From NCBI RefSeq assembly GCF_900112065.1, contig NZ_FOKE01000013.1, forward strand, positions 124,001 to 188,000: a stretch of 64,000 nucleotides of DNA. Direction: 5' to 3'. Below are positions 34,011 through 43,311 of the stretch, in pieces. Source of the stretch: Cohnella sp. OV330 (lineage in GTDB: Bacteria; Bacillota; Bacilli; Paenibacillales; Paenibacillaceae). Each line of letters opens with the position of its first letter. The stretch's first letter is position 1. Made by a program: the position numbers and the translations under genes. Below the pieces are notes generated by a model. The model was not told the origin of the DNA, searched no databases, and saw only the letters and a program-made list of their open reading frames with translations.

Positions 34011-36620
34011 TTGGAGCATGCATTCGCGAACCCATCCTTGCCTTTTGAACAACTCTATTATCATTCGCCGATCGGCACGGCGTTCCTCTCCCCGGACGCG
34101 GACGCCTGGGTAGGCGCCAATCCGTCGTTTTGCGGGATGCTCGGGTACGGCGAGGAAGAGCTGCAGAGCATGCCATATTCGCAATTGGCCGTTCTCTCCG
34201 TCAGCGATCGCGAAGAGCGCCTCGCGCCTCTGCTTGCCGGCAGCCTGCCGAGCCTGGCGTTAACCGAGACCTTCGCGCGCAAAGACGGATCGCCCGTCAC
34301 CGCCCGCCTCCATTTGATTCCGATTCGAAGCGAAGGTATCATCCAAGTCATCGCGGTCCAGGTGACGGAGCTCATCCCGACCGCGCCGGCCGATACGCTG
34401 TCCGAGGAGACGATCCTGCGGCTCGTGCTCGATCACGCGCAGGACCTGATCACCGTCTCTACGCCCGACGGCATCACCCGCTATGTGTCTCCGGCGATTC
34501 AATCGGTATTGGGTTACGAACCGGCCGAGCTCATCGGCCGCAACAATATGGCGCTGTACCATCCGGACGATGTCAGGCAACTGATGACGCAGACCTTCCG
34601 CGACGTCGACGTGTTCGAGTGCCGGGTGCGCCACCGGGACGGACATTATCTCTGGTTCGAGACGACGTTCGAGGTGCTGCGGACCGCTAACGGCGAGTTG
34701 GACAAGATCGTCGGCATCGGGCGAGACGTCACCGCGCGCAAGAAGTTCGAGGAAAATCTGGCCGAGGCGCAGCGTCTCGCGCGCATCGGCTCGTGGGACT
34801 GGGAGATCGCCGGCGGCCGGTTCTCTTGCTCCGACGAGATGCATCGCATGTTCGAGGGCCGGATCGACCGGGACCGAATCGATCTCGAAGCTTTTTTCGC
34901 CTGCCTGCATGTCGACGACCGAGACCGCATTGAGGCGAATTTGCAGAAAGCGCTTAAAGGCGGCTTTCACGAGGCGGACTTCCGCATCGTGACCGCGGGC
35001 GGGGACACGCGTCTGATCCATGCCCGGATCCAGTCGATTCTTATGCCGGATACCGGCGAAGTCGAACGCTTGCTCGGCACGGTACAGGACATTACCGAGC
35101 GCAGGCAGATGGAAGAGCAGCTCCGGGAGAGCGAACAGCGCTACAAATCTCTGTTCAACTACAATCCGTCGGGCGTATATTCGTTCGACCTGGAGGGCAA
35201 CTTCACTTCGCTCAACGGGAGCCTGGAGAAAATGCTCGGGTACACGCGCGAGGAGCTGATGCCTGGATCGTTCGTCCGTCTCGTGTTCCCGCCGGACCTG
35301 CCGCGCACGCAAGCTAACTTCAATCGCGCCGCGCAGGGCGTGCCGCATAACTACGAAGCCCTCATCGTTCACAAAAACGGCTCGCTGCTCGACCTGAGCG
35401 TCACGAACGTGCCTATCTTCGTAGACGACCGCGTGGTCGGCGTGTTCGGCATCGCCTCCGATATTACCGAGCGCAAGCGCCACATGGAGCAAATCGAGAA
35501 GCTCAGCGACGAGCACGCGCTCATCCTGAGCTCGGTATCCGAAGGTATCTTCGGCGTCGACCGGGAAGGCCGCGGCATCTTCCTCAATCCGCCCGGCGCC
35601 CGCATGCTGGGCTGCGAGCCGGAGCTGTTCGCCGGTCGTCCGTACCAGGAATCGGTTCACCATACCCGCGCGGACGGCAGCCGTTACGCCGAGGGCAAAT
35701 CCCCCGTTCACCTGACGATCCAGGACGGCCAGCCGCGCGCGGCGCGAGAGGATGTCTTCTGGCGGACGGACGGTTCGAGCTTTCTCGCCGACTACCGCGT
35801 GACGCCGATCGCGGACCGCGGCGAGATCCGCGGCGCCGTCGTCGTGTGGCGGGATATTACGAGCGAAGTCGAGGTGCTGAAGGCCAAAGAATCCGCCGAG
35901 CGCGCGGACCACGCCAAGTCGGAGTTTCTCGCGATCATGAGCCATGAGCTGCGGACGCCGATGAACGGCATCATGGGCATGACCGACCTGCTGCTCGACA
36001 CGCCGCTATCGGATACGCAGCGCGAATATGCGGAGATCGTCATGAAGAGCAGCCGCAACCTGCTTCGCATCCTGAACGACATCCTGGACTTCAGCAAGAT
36101 CGAAGCCGGCAAGCTCGATCTCGAATGCGAGCCCGTCGACCCCGCCCAACTGCTCGAATCCGTCCGCGAGCTGTTCGAGGTCAAAGCCGACGAGAAGGGG
36201 GTCGTCCTCGACATGCGCATTGAAGACGGCACCCCCGCGACCTTCGGCGGCGATGCCGCCCGTATTCGGCAGGTGCTCGTCAATCTGGTCGGCAACGCGA
36301 TCAAATTCACCGACGCGGGCCGCGTCTCCGTCAGGCTTCGCAGGGCGCCTAACGAGCGACATGCGCCGGACATGCTCGAGTTCGAGGTGTCGGACACGGG
36401 CATCGGCATCCCGGCGGACAAGCTGGACCGCCTGTTCCAATCCTTCTCGCAGCTGCACCCGGGAATCAACCGCAAGTACGGCGGCACCGGCCTGGGCCTT
36501 GCCATCTGCAAGCGTCTAGTCGAGCTGATGGGCGGCCGAATCGAAGCCCGCAGCGAGGAAGGCGCAGGCTCCCTCTTTCGGTTCACGCTGCTCGCTTCGT
36601 GCGATTCGGAGCAGCGCTAG
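34011..36620 (+). CDS. Soluble multi-PAS hybrid-type sensor histidine kinase
   Basis: An 869-residue kinase without transmembrane segments. About five PAS domains occur in series (roughly 1-125, 130-250, 255-370, 375-500, 505-625; several end in the PAC signature DITERK/DITERR), followed by HisKA with His645 (SHELRTPMNGIMGMTDLLLDT) and a HATPase domain (about 755-865: LVNLVGNAIKFTD, VSDTGIGIPADKLDRLF, GGTGLGLAI). The sequence style is that of hybrid kinases, but there is no receiver or Hpt domain and no partner gene. The TTG start at 34011 lies 9 nt after AGGAGG. Cytoplasmic signals such as oxygen, redox or light are typical for such proteins. Confidence 0.9.
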   Translation: MEHAFANPSLPFEQLYYHSPIGTAFLSPDADAWVGANPSFCGMLGYGEEELQSMPYSQLAVLSVSDREERLAPLLAGSLPSLALTETFARKDGSPVTARLHLIPIRSEGIIQVIAVQVTELIPTAPADTLSEETILRLVLDHAQDLITVSTPDGITRYVSPAIQSVLGYEPAELIGRNNMALYHPDDVRQLMTQTFRDVDVFECRVRHRDGHYLWFETTFEVLRTANGELDKIVGIGRDVTARKKFEENLAEAQRLARIGSWDWEIAGGRFSCSDEMHRMFEGRIDRDRIDLEAFFACLHVDDRDRIEANLQKALKGGFHEADFRIVTAGGDTRLIHARIQSILMPDTGEVERLLGTVQDITERRQMEEQLRESEQRYKSLFNYNPSGVYSFDLEGNFTSLNGSLEKMLGYTREELMPGSFVRLVFPPDLPRTQANFNRAAQGVPHNYEALIVHKNGSLLDLSVTNVPIFVDDRVVGVFGIASDITERKRHMEQIEKLSDEHALILSSVSEGIFGVDREGRGIFLNPPGARMLGCEPELFAGRPYQESVHHTRADGSRYAEGKSPVHLTIQDGQPRAAREDVFWRTDGSSFLADYRVTPIADRGEIRGAVVVWRDITSEVEVLKAKESAERADHAKSEFLAIMSHELRTPMNGIMGMTDLLLDTPLSDTQREYAEIVMKSSRNLLRILNDILDFSKIEAGKLDLECEPVDPAQLLESVRELFEVKADEKGVVLDMRIEDGTPATFGGDAARIRQVLVNLVGNAIKFTDAGRVSVRLRRAPNERHAPDMLEFEVSDTGIGIPADKLDRLFQSFSQLHPGINRKYGGTGLGLAICKRLVELMGGRIEARSEEGAGSLFRFTLLASCDSEQR

Positions 36621-36638
36621 GCGCAGGCGAAGATCGGA

Positions 36639-37448
36639 TTAAAGCGGCAGATCCCTTCGTTTGAATACTAGTATAGCGGCTCCGAAGGAGGCTAGCCCGA
36701 TCGCCGCGAGCAGCGCGAAGCCGAGCGCGGGGAACGCCTCGCCGCCGACGATGTCGCCCGGCCTGTAGAGGGAGAAGATCGAGAGGCCGCGCATCCAGGC
36801 GATGCCGTCGCCGAGCTTGCCCAGCAGGTCGAGGCTGTAAAATCCGAAGACGATCGCGCCCGAGAGGCCGAGCGCCCGCTTCTCGTCGCTTGACGCGGCA
36901 GAGACGAGAAACGCGATGCCTGCGACTGCGAAGAACATCAAGAAGGCGGCGGCGTTGAGCAGGACGAAGCGACCGCCGTCGAACGCGTAGCGATCTCCAA
37001 GCAGCCATGCCTTGCCGGCAAAACCCGCGAGCGTCGTCGCGCCCAAGATGAGCAGCAGGCCTGAGACCAGCACGCAGGCCTGGGTAAGCGCGATCCGGAC
37101 CCGCGTCGTCGGCGTCGACAGCAGATAGGCAATAGAGCCCCGGTCGATCATCCGCGCCATGAGCTGCGTCGAGAGCTGCACGCTGACGATCGCGAGGATG
37201 AGCACGAGGATGAGGCCGTAATATTCGCCGGAGATGAAGGCCTCGGCACTGTCGAACCCGTTCAAGCTGAAGGCTCTTCCCACGCCCTCCGGCATCGTCG
37301 CGACGATGTCGTCGAGGGCTTCCGTATTTTTGGCGATGCCGGGATAAAGCCAGAACATGAGGAAAATGTAGAAGGCGGATCCGAAGGCGTAATTCAGAAA
37401 TCCCTTCAGGTTGACCCGCATCATCTGTTTGTACAGCGCTCCGCTCAT
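36639..37448 (-). CDS. ABC-2 type transporter permease
   Basis: A 269-residue membrane protein with about six transmembrane helices (for example FGSAFYIFLMFWLYPGIA, LILVLILAIVSVQLSTQLMA and LVSGLLLILGATTLAGFAG). An ATGA overlap couples it to the ATPase gene before it. The pair resembles half-ABC exporters for antibiotics or lipids, and the STPTTRVRIALTQ cytosolic loop is typical of ABC-2 permeases. The substrate is unknown. Confidence 0.88.
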   Translation of the reverse strand: MSGALYKQMMRVNLKGFLNYAFGSAFYIFLMFWLYPGIAKNTEALDDIVATMPEGVGRAFSLNGFDSAEAFISGEYYGLILVLILAIVSVQLSTQLMARMIDRGSIAYLLSTPTTRVRIALTQACVLVSGLLLILGATTLAGFAGKAWLLGDRYAFDGGRFVLLNAAAFLMFFAVAGIAFLVSAASSDEKRALGLSGAIVFGFYSLDLLGKLGDGIAWMRGLSIFSLYRPGDIVGGEAFPALGFALLAAIGLASFGAAILVFKRRDLPL

Positions 37449-38332
37449 ACCCCCTCCCCCTTCCGGTCATAGTAATCCATGAAGATGTCCTCGAGATTTT
37501 GCGTGAAAAGGTCGATATTGCGGACGCGCCGCTTCGCCGTCTCCTCCGCGAACCGCCCGTAGTCGCCCTTGACCGCGACGCGCACGCGGTTGCCGTCCAG
37601 CGACTCCACGCTGAGACCCGACTTCGCGAAGGCAGCCGCTTCTTCCGCGGTGTCGAAGGTGACCTCGAACAGCTTGCGCTGCATCCGCTGCAGCTCATGG
37701 ATGTCCGCGATCGTCACGATCGCGCCGTCCTTGATGATCGCCGCCCGGTCGCACGTACGCTCGATCTCGGGGAAGCTGTGCGAAGACATCAGGAACGTCT
37801 TGCCCCTGGCCTTCTCCTCCAGCACGAGCTCGACGAACACCTTCTGCATGAGCGGATCGAGTCCCGACGTCGGCTCGTCCAGGATGACGACCTCGGGATC
37901 GTGCATGAACGCCGCGACAATGCCCACCTTTTGCTTCATCCCTTTGGACATTTTGCGGATGGGCGTATTCGCGTCGAATTGCAGCCGCCCGATCAGCCGC
38001 TCCCTTCTGCCGCGGTCTCGCACCCGCTGCATGCCGGACAGAAAGTCAAGGAATTCTCGCCCGGTCATTCCTTCGATGAAGGCGATCTCTCCCGGCAAAT
38101 AACCGATTCCCGATTGTACCTCGCCCTGTCGCAGCCACGTGTCCATGCCGTTTACGATCGCGCGTCCGCGATCCGGCTTCATGAAGCCCATGATATGCCG
38201 GATCGTAGTCGATTTGCCCGCGCCGTTCGGTCCCAGAAAGCCGAACACCTCTCCCGGACGGACCGAGAAGGACACGTCCCGAATGCCTCTTCCGTTCTTA
38301 AAGGTCTTCGTCAGATGCTCCACCGTCAGCAT
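37445..38332 (-). CDS. ABC transporter ATP-binding protein
   Basis: A 295-residue ATPase with Walker A (GPNGAGKST, about residue 40), the degenerate signature MSKGMKQKVGIVAAFMHDP, Walker B (VVILDEPTSGLDP) and the H-loop (LMSSHSFPEIE). The C-terminal 70 residues form the extra domain common in drug-export ATPases. GGAGG lies 7 nt before the ATG at 38332. It is divergent from a TetR regulator that probably represses it, and it pairs with the permease at 36639. Confidence 0.93.
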   Translation of the reverse strand: MLTVEHLTKTFKNGRGIRDVSFSVRPGEVFGFLGPNGAGKSTTIRHIMGFMKPDRGRAIVNGMDTWLRQGEVQSGIGYLPGEIAFIEGMTGREFLDFLSGMQRVRDRGRRERLIGRLQFDANTPIRKMSKGMKQKVGIVAAFMHDPEVVILDEPTSGLDPLMQKVFVELVLEEKARGKTFLMSSHSFPEIERTCDRAAIIKDGAIVTIADIHELQRMQRKLFEVTFDTAEEAAAFAKSGLSVESLDGNRVRVAVKGDYGRFAEETAKRRVRNIDLFTQNLEDIFMDYYDRKGEGV

Positions 38333-38426
38333 AACGGCGCCTCCAATCGAAAAATAATGAAATTTTTTATCACCCATATTTCATATGTTATACTAGACCC
38401 CGAAGATGACTGCGTCAACGATTTCG

Positions 38427-38452
38427 TGAAATATTCATTTAAATATATTTCA
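38427..38452. promoter_or_regulatory. Probable TetR operator of the ABC exporter
   Basis: TGAAATAT (38427-38434) and ATATTTCA (38445-38452) form a perfect 8 bp inverted repeat around a 10 bp spacer, in the divergent region between the exporter operon and the TetR gene. Confidence 0.6.
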
Positions 38453-38488
38453 TCATTTTCCGGGTCGGCGGAAATAAGGAGCATGCGC

Positions 38489-39082
38489 ATGAACGGGTTC
38501 GAGAAACGAGCGCAGCAAATCAAAGAAAAAATCCGCGGCGCAACGCTGGAGATATTGCGAGAAGCAGGGCCCGGGAAGCTGCGTATCGCCGATCTGTCCA
38601 AGCGGGCCGGCGTCTCGCAGGTTACGATCTACAACTACTTCGGCAGCAAGGAAGCGGTGGTCCGGGACGCGTTCAAATCTTACATGGACCGTGCGGTCGA
38701 GGCGTTCGAGGCTTACATGCGCGAAGGACATTCGATGCGCGAGCAGATTGCCCATATTTTGCAGCTGGAGAAGGATTCGTACCGCGATTTTCCGCCGGGC
38801 CTGATCAAAGAGATGCTGGCGGAGGACGCGGAACTGGCTGCGTATATCGACACGTTGTACAAGGAAAGGACCGTTCCCTGGACCGTTCGCCTCATCGAAG
38901 AAGGCAAAGCCGCCGGCGAGATCTCGGGGCGCGTCGACGCGGAGCACGTACTGGCTTTTATCCAGTTGTACATGAACCAATATCAAACGTTGCTGGAGAT
39001 GGCGGAGCGGAGCGAGGACAAGGACAGCTTCCTGGAGGGAATGGTCCATATGTTCTTCTACGGGGTTTGCGGGAAGGAATAG
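38489..39082 (+). CDS. TetR-family repressor
   Basis: A 197-residue regulator with the N-terminal helix-turn-helix LRIADLSKRAGVSQVTIYNYFGSKEAVVRDAF (about 25-55) and an all-helical ligand-binding domain. The ATG at 38489 has AAGGAG 7 nt upstream; the ATG at 38483 is too close to it. Divergent orientation and the dyad at 38427-38452 indicate control of the ABC exporter and itself. Confidence 0.92.
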   Translation: MNGFEKRAQQIKEKIRGATLEILREAGPGKLRIADLSKRAGVSQVTIYNYFGSKEAVVRDAFKSYMDRAVEAFEAYMREGHSMREQIAHILQLEKDSYRDFPPGLIKEMLAEDAELAAYIDTLYKERTVPWTVRLIEEGKAAGEISGRVDAEHVLAFIQLYMNQYQTLLEMAERSEDKDSFLEGMVHMFFYGVCGKE

Positions 39083-39094
39083 CGTACGTTGCGC

Positions 39095-39132
39095 AGGACG
39101 CACGGAGAAGCGCCTCCGTTCGTCCTTTTTTT
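39095..39132 (+). terminator. Rho-independent terminator of the TetR gene
   Basis: AGGACG-C-ACGGAG pairs with CTCCGT-T-CGTCCT (one mismatch) and is followed by seven T residues. Confidence 0.88.
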
Positions 39133-39269
39133 GCGCGCTCCGCAGCCCCTGCCGACGCTATGCCCGATGCGGTTCGGACGCTGCCCGATTGACGAATCGG
39201 CCTCGGTTAACGGATGATACTCCTATTGATCCATTCGGAAGACCCCAGGTCAGGAAGGAGCCGGTCGGA

Positions 39270-40808
39270 ATGAATCCCGTGAAAGTCATGATCGTGGACG
39301 ACGAAGTGCTGGCGATCGAGCATCTGAAGAGCCTCGTCTCCTGGGAAGCGCTCGGCTACGAGATCGTCTGCACGGCGACGCGCCCCGCGCAAGTGCCCGA
39401 GCTGGCCCGCAAGCATCGCCCCGACCTCGTCCTTATGGACATCGTCATGCCCGGTCAAGACGGCCTGGCGCTCAGCAAGACGCTGCTCGCGGAAGGCACG
39501 GCGCTGAAAATCGTGCTGCTGACCTCGTACAAGGAATTCGAGTACGCCAAGGAGGCCGTCCGGCTCGGCGTCGCCAGCTACTGGGTGAAGCACGAGATGG
39601 ACGCCGATACCTTCAGCCGCGAGCTGGGCGGCCTGCGCGAGGAGATCGTCCAAGCCCGCAGCGCGCTGCGTAACGGTCGGGATCGGCTGCTGATCGACTG
39701 GCTCGGCGGGCGGGAGCTGTCCGACGCCGGCTGGCGGACGGCGACGGACGGGCGCTGCGACAGCTTCGACCGCTGGCAGCTCGTCGTCCTCCGGCCCGAC
39801 CGCCCGCCGTTCTCGCTGCCCGGGATGCCGGCGCTTCCGCCGCTGCCGGACGCCTGGCCCGCTTCGAACGAGCCCGGCCTGCTGGCGGCCCTCCCCTTTC
39901 TGGAGGAGTACTTCGTGCTCCTCTACGGAGACGTCGCCGCCCGCGGCGAAGGACGCCTTCGCGAGACGGCCGAAGCGCGGGCGGTCGAGGCGGCGGCCGC
40001 GCTGGCATGCCTCGCGGGCGGCACGGTCTCGGCCGCAAGCGCCCACGGGTTGGCGGACCGCGACGCGGTGCCCGGACGGCTCGCCGAAGGCTTGAGGCGG
40101 CTTGGGCTCGCCGTTTATTACGGGCCGCGGCAGCTGTTCAGGCTGAACGAGCCGCCGCCCGAGGCGGCCGCGGCAGCTGCCGGCACCTTCGACTGGAGCG
40201 CGGGGCTTGCCGCCGTGCGGGGAAGGCTTCAAGAGGGGCGGTATGCGGAGGCTGCACTCGGACTGCCCGGCCTGTTCGCGCAGGCGGGCGCCGCGATGGA
40301 CGTCCCCGGCCTGTCCGAGCTGTGCCGCCAGCTCGCATCCGCGATCGCCGGCTGCCGCGCGCAGCTCGGCATGTCCGACCCGGCCGAGCCGCAGGATGCC
40401 GCGGGCTGGACGTCGCTGGCAGCGATCGAGGCCGCGTTCGCGGAGCGGATCGCCGCCCTCGAAGCGGCGGCCGGCGCGCCGGCCGCCTCGCGCAAGGTGC
40501 GCGCGGCCATCGCGTACCTGGAGCGGCACTACGCCGATCCGGATATCGGCGCCGACGCCGTTGCCGGCCATCTGGGCATCAGCCGCGATCACCTGCGCCA
40601 CGTCTTCAAGGAGGAGACCGGCCATACGGTGCTCGACCGCCTGACCGAGATCCGCATGGCGCAGGCGAAGCGGATGCTCGCGGACGGCTCGCTCAAGATC
40701 TACGAGATCGCGGAGCGCGTCGGCTACCGCAACGGCCAGTATTTCAGCCAGGTATTCCGCAAGCAGACGGGCATGAATCCGAACGAATACACGGAGAAAC
40801 GCAGGTGA
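39270..40808 (+). CDS. YesN-type response regulator with AraC DNA-binding domain
   Basis: A 512-residue protein: receiver domain (1-120) with phospho-acceptor Asp57 (DLVLMDIVMPGQDG), a long central region (about 150-400) rich in Ala/Pro/Arg, and a C-terminal AraC double helix-turn-helix (about 410-510: IGADAVAGHLGISRDHLRHVFKEETG and NGQYFSQVFRKQTGMNPNEYTEK). AAGGAG lies 9 nt before the ATG at 39270. It precedes its cognate kinase (7 bp gap) and then a sugar ABC system, the usual YesMN arrangement controlling uptake and hydrolysis genes. Confidence 0.93.
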   Translation: MNPVKVMIVDDEVLAIEHLKSLVSWEALGYEIVCTATRPAQVPELARKHRPDLVLMDIVMPGQDGLALSKTLLAEGTALKIVLLTSYKEFEYAKEAVRLGVASYWVKHEMDADTFSRELGGLREEIVQARSALRNGRDRLLIDWLGGRELSDAGWRTATDGRCDSFDRWQLVVLRPDRPPFSLPGMPALPPLPDAWPASNEPGLLAALPFLEEYFVLLYGDVAARGEGRLRETAEARAVEAAAALACLAGGTVSAASAHGLADRDAVPGRLAEGLRRLGLAVYYGPRQLFRLNEPPPEAAAAAAGTFDWSAGLAAVRGRLQEGRYAEAALGLPGLFAQAGAAMDVPGLSELCRQLASAIAGCRAQLGMSDPAEPQDAAGWTSLAAIEAAFAERIAALEAAAGAPAASRKVRAAIAYLERHYADPDIGADAVAGHLGISRDHLRHVFKEETGHTVLDRLTEIRMAQAKRMLADGSLKIYEIAERVGYRNGQYFSQVFRKQTGMNPNEYTEKRR

Positions 40809-40815
40809 GCGCCGC

Positions 40816-42549
40816 ATGCGCATGAAGATCCGCACCAAGATCATGGCGAGCGCCGCGCTTGTCGTCTCGTTGTCGCTCGCCGTGAGCGGCTTCTTTATTT
40901 ACGACTACGCCCGCAATATCATCCGCGACCAATCGATCAAGGACAGCCGGACGAAGCTCGCGCAGATTTCTTTCCAGCTGGGCAAGATTCAGGAGCAGGT
41001 CGCCAAGACGGCCGAGTACATCGTGTCCGACGAGGAGATCGCGGACCAGATCTACGGGCAGCCGGGCGACAGCATCGAATCCGAATACTTTCGCAAGCAG
41101 GCGGTCCAGGAAAAGCTGGGCAGGTTCGTCGCGCTCGGCAACTTCATCTTGAACGTGCTGATCGTGCCGCCAAGCGGGGAGACGTACTCGAACTTCAGCG
41201 GCTACGAGGACTATTTCGCCGACTATCTGAAGCAGGACTGGTTCGCCAAGCTGGCCGGCGAGCGAAGCGCCTACAGCGAGCCGCACTCGTTTTTTTACAT
41301 CAGCGGGCAGCGGCAGGTCGTCAGCTACGTGCTCAAATACCGGCCCATCGGCATCAACGCGTCGGCGGACAGCTATCTCGTCATCGACGTCGCCTACTCG
41401 GAGCTGTCCAACGTCTTCCTCCAAACCGCGCGGGACTTCGAGCAGATCGAGCTGTACTCCGGCCAGGGCGCGCTGCTGTACGCCGCGAACGAGGAGCTGC
41501 CCGCGGCGGACCGCGACTTCATGGCGCGCGCGCTCGGCCCGGACGCGGACTATGCCGAGGACGACAGCCGCATCGCGCTCGCCGACGGCGGCATGAACTA
41601 CGGCTGGCGCCAGACGGCGCTCCTGTCCAAGCATACGCTTTTCGAGAAAATCAACCGGATCTTCTACTTCTACGTCCTCATCATCCTCTGCGGCATCGTG
41701 GCGTCGACGGTCGTCATGCTCCCGATCATCGTGGGCCTCACCCGTCCGCTCATCCGCCTGACGAACGCGATGAAGCGCGTCGCCGTCGGCGATCTGGGCA
41801 CGACGGTAGACATCCGCAGCGGGGACGAGCTGGAGATTCTGGGCGGCGGCTTCAACCGGATGGTCGGCGACCTGAAGGAGACGATCCAGGCCTCGGTACG
41901 CAGCGAAGCGGACAAAAGGCAAATGCAGATCGACCTGCTCATGGCGCAGATCAATCCCCACTTTTTGTACAATGCGCTCAATACGGTCATCTACCTGTCC
42001 CATGCCGGGCGCAGCGCGGAAGCCGCGGAGGTGACCCAGGCGCTCATCGCCATTTTGCAGGATACGATCAAGACGGGCGAAGGCGCGGTGCGAGCGCCGC
42101 TCGCCGACGAGAAGCGCATCGTGGACAAGTATGCGGTCATTCAGCAGACCCGTTATCCCGGCCGCTTCCGACTAATCTGGGAAGCCGACGAAGCGCTTCT
42201 CCCCCGCTCGGTCCCCCGGATGGCGCTGCAGCCGCTCGTGGAAAACGCGATTCTGCACGGCATCGTCCCCTCGGATGCGGAGACCGGCACGATTACGCTG
42301 CGCGCTTACCGGGATGGCCCGGACCTTTGCCTCGAGGTGGAGGACGACGGCCTCGGCATGACGCTGCCCGCCGCCGGCTGGCTGCCTCGCGGCGGCGCCG
42401 GACATGAACGGACGCGCGGCATCGGCCTGTCCAACATTCAAGAGCGGCTCCGCTCGCACTTCGGCGCGCGGGCGCGGCTCGAGGTCGAGAGCGAGCCGGG
42501 GCATGGCACGCTCGCCCGCATCCGGCTGCCCTGGACGGAGCCGGGCTGA
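40816..42549 (+). CDS. YesM-type sensor histidine kinase
   Basis: A 577-residue kinase with an N-terminal transmembrane helix (about 10-30), an extracellular dCache-like sensor, a second transmembrane helix (about 280-305), HAMP (about 305-355), a His_kinase domain with phospho-acceptor His382 (QINPHFLYNALNTVIYL) and a HATPase domain (VENAILHGIV, VEDDGLGM, RTRGIGLSNI). It pairs with the regulator upstream and presumably senses a sugar or an oligosaccharide-loaded binding protein. Confidence 0.93.
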   Translation: MRMKIRTKIMASAALVVSLSLAVSGFFIYDYARNIIRDQSIKDSRTKLAQISFQLGKIQEQVAKTAEYIVSDEEIADQIYGQPGDSIESEYFRKQAVQEKLGRFVALGNFILNVLIVPPSGETYSNFSGYEDYFADYLKQDWFAKLAGERSAYSEPHSFFYISGQRQVVSYVLKYRPIGINASADSYLVIDVAYSELSNVFLQTARDFEQIELYSGQGALLYAANEELPAADRDFMARALGPDADYAEDDSRIALADGGMNYGWRQTALLSKHTLFEKINRIFYFYVLIILCGIVASTVVMLPIIVGLTRPLIRLTNAMKRVAVGDLGTTVDIRSGDELEILGGGFNRMVGDLKETIQASVRSEADKRQMQIDLLMAQINPHFLYNALNTVIYLSHAGRSAEAAEVTQALIAILQDTIKTGEGAVRAPLADEKRIVDKYAVIQQTRYPGRFRLIWEADEALLPRSVPRMALQPLVENAILHGIVPSDAETGTITLRAYRDGPDLCLEVEDDGLGMTLPAAGWLPRGGAGHERTRGIGLSNIQERLRSHFGARARLEVESEPGHGTLARIRLPWTEPG

Positions 42550-42708
42550 CGCCGCGGCGCGGTGCGGCGCCGGGGCCTGCCTTGCTTAGCTTGGTTAGCT
42601 TAGTTTGGCTTGGCTTGGCTCGCATCGCCTTGATCGGCTCGCATTGCCGCCTTGTGCGCTGCCTTACACTCAATATCTCTATGTTGCAAAGAACGTGACA
42701 AAATAGCC
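42550..42708. other. AT/GC-biased low-complexity start of the intergenic region
   Basis: Between the kinase gene and the first tandem array lies a stretch of short CTTGG/TTAGC direct repeats (about 42580-42620). No gene, terminator or promoter could be supported. Confidence 0.4.
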
Positions 42709-42943
42709 GACGTTAGCGCCTATTTGCGCTTATCGACACCGTCCGGAGCGTCGCAGTTGCAGCGTTAGTGCCCTTTTGCGCTTATCGACACCGTCCGGAG
42801 CGTCGTAGTTGCGGCGTTAGTGCCCTTTTGCGCTTATCGGCACCGTCCGAGCGTCGCAGAGGCGGCGTTAGTGCACATTTGCGCCTATCGGCACCGTCCG
42901 GAGCGTCGCAGTTGCGGCGTTAGTGCACATTTGCGCTTATCGG
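42709..42943. repeat. Tandem array A, 52 bp unit
   Basis: The segment TTTGCGCYTATCGRCACCGT starts at 42723, 42775, 42827, 42878 and, in part, 42930 (spacing 52, 52, 51, 52). The rest of each unit, CCGGAGCGTCGCAGTTGC and GCGTTAGTGC, is 85-95% conserved between copies. The array is not coding on either strand in a convincing way. Confidence 0.9.
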
Positions 42944-43170
42944 TATGGAGTTGCGCGGTTTTTCCGCCCGAGCGGCGGTTTCTACGGGAGTTGCGCGGTT
43001 TTTCCGTGTAACTCCGCTCCCGAGCGGCGGTTTCTACGGGAGTTGCGCGGTTTTCCCGTGTAACTCCGCTCCCGGGCGGCGGTTTCTACGGAAGTTCCGC
43101 GGTTTCCCCGTGCAACTCCGCTCCCGAGCGGCGGTTCTACGGGAGTTGCGCGGTTTTTCCGTGCAACTCC
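42944..43170. repeat. Tandem array B, a different 52 bp unit
   Basis: The segment TTGCGCGGTTTTTCCG starts at 42951, 42991, 43043, 43095 and 43146 (spacing 40, 52, 52, 51). Each unit also holds CTCCCGAGCGGCGGTTTCTA and CGGGAG, whose ends can pair into a hairpin. It directly abuts array A but does not share its sequence. The array ends about 140 bp before the binding-protein gene. Confidence 0.9.
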
Positions 43171-43311
43171 GTTCCCGGCGGGTCGTTGCGCCGACGAACC
43201 TCCGGATTTTATACAAAATCGCCGGTTTCCCGCATTATCCGGACAGGCTCCCCCGGGTTACGATATTCATGCAAGCACTTACAACGAAGTTCTATAGGGG
43301 GTCCATCCAAA

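Noticed and set aside
42709-43170. CRISPR array
   Set aside because: Units are tandem and conserved through their whole length, with no variable spacers and no cas genes.
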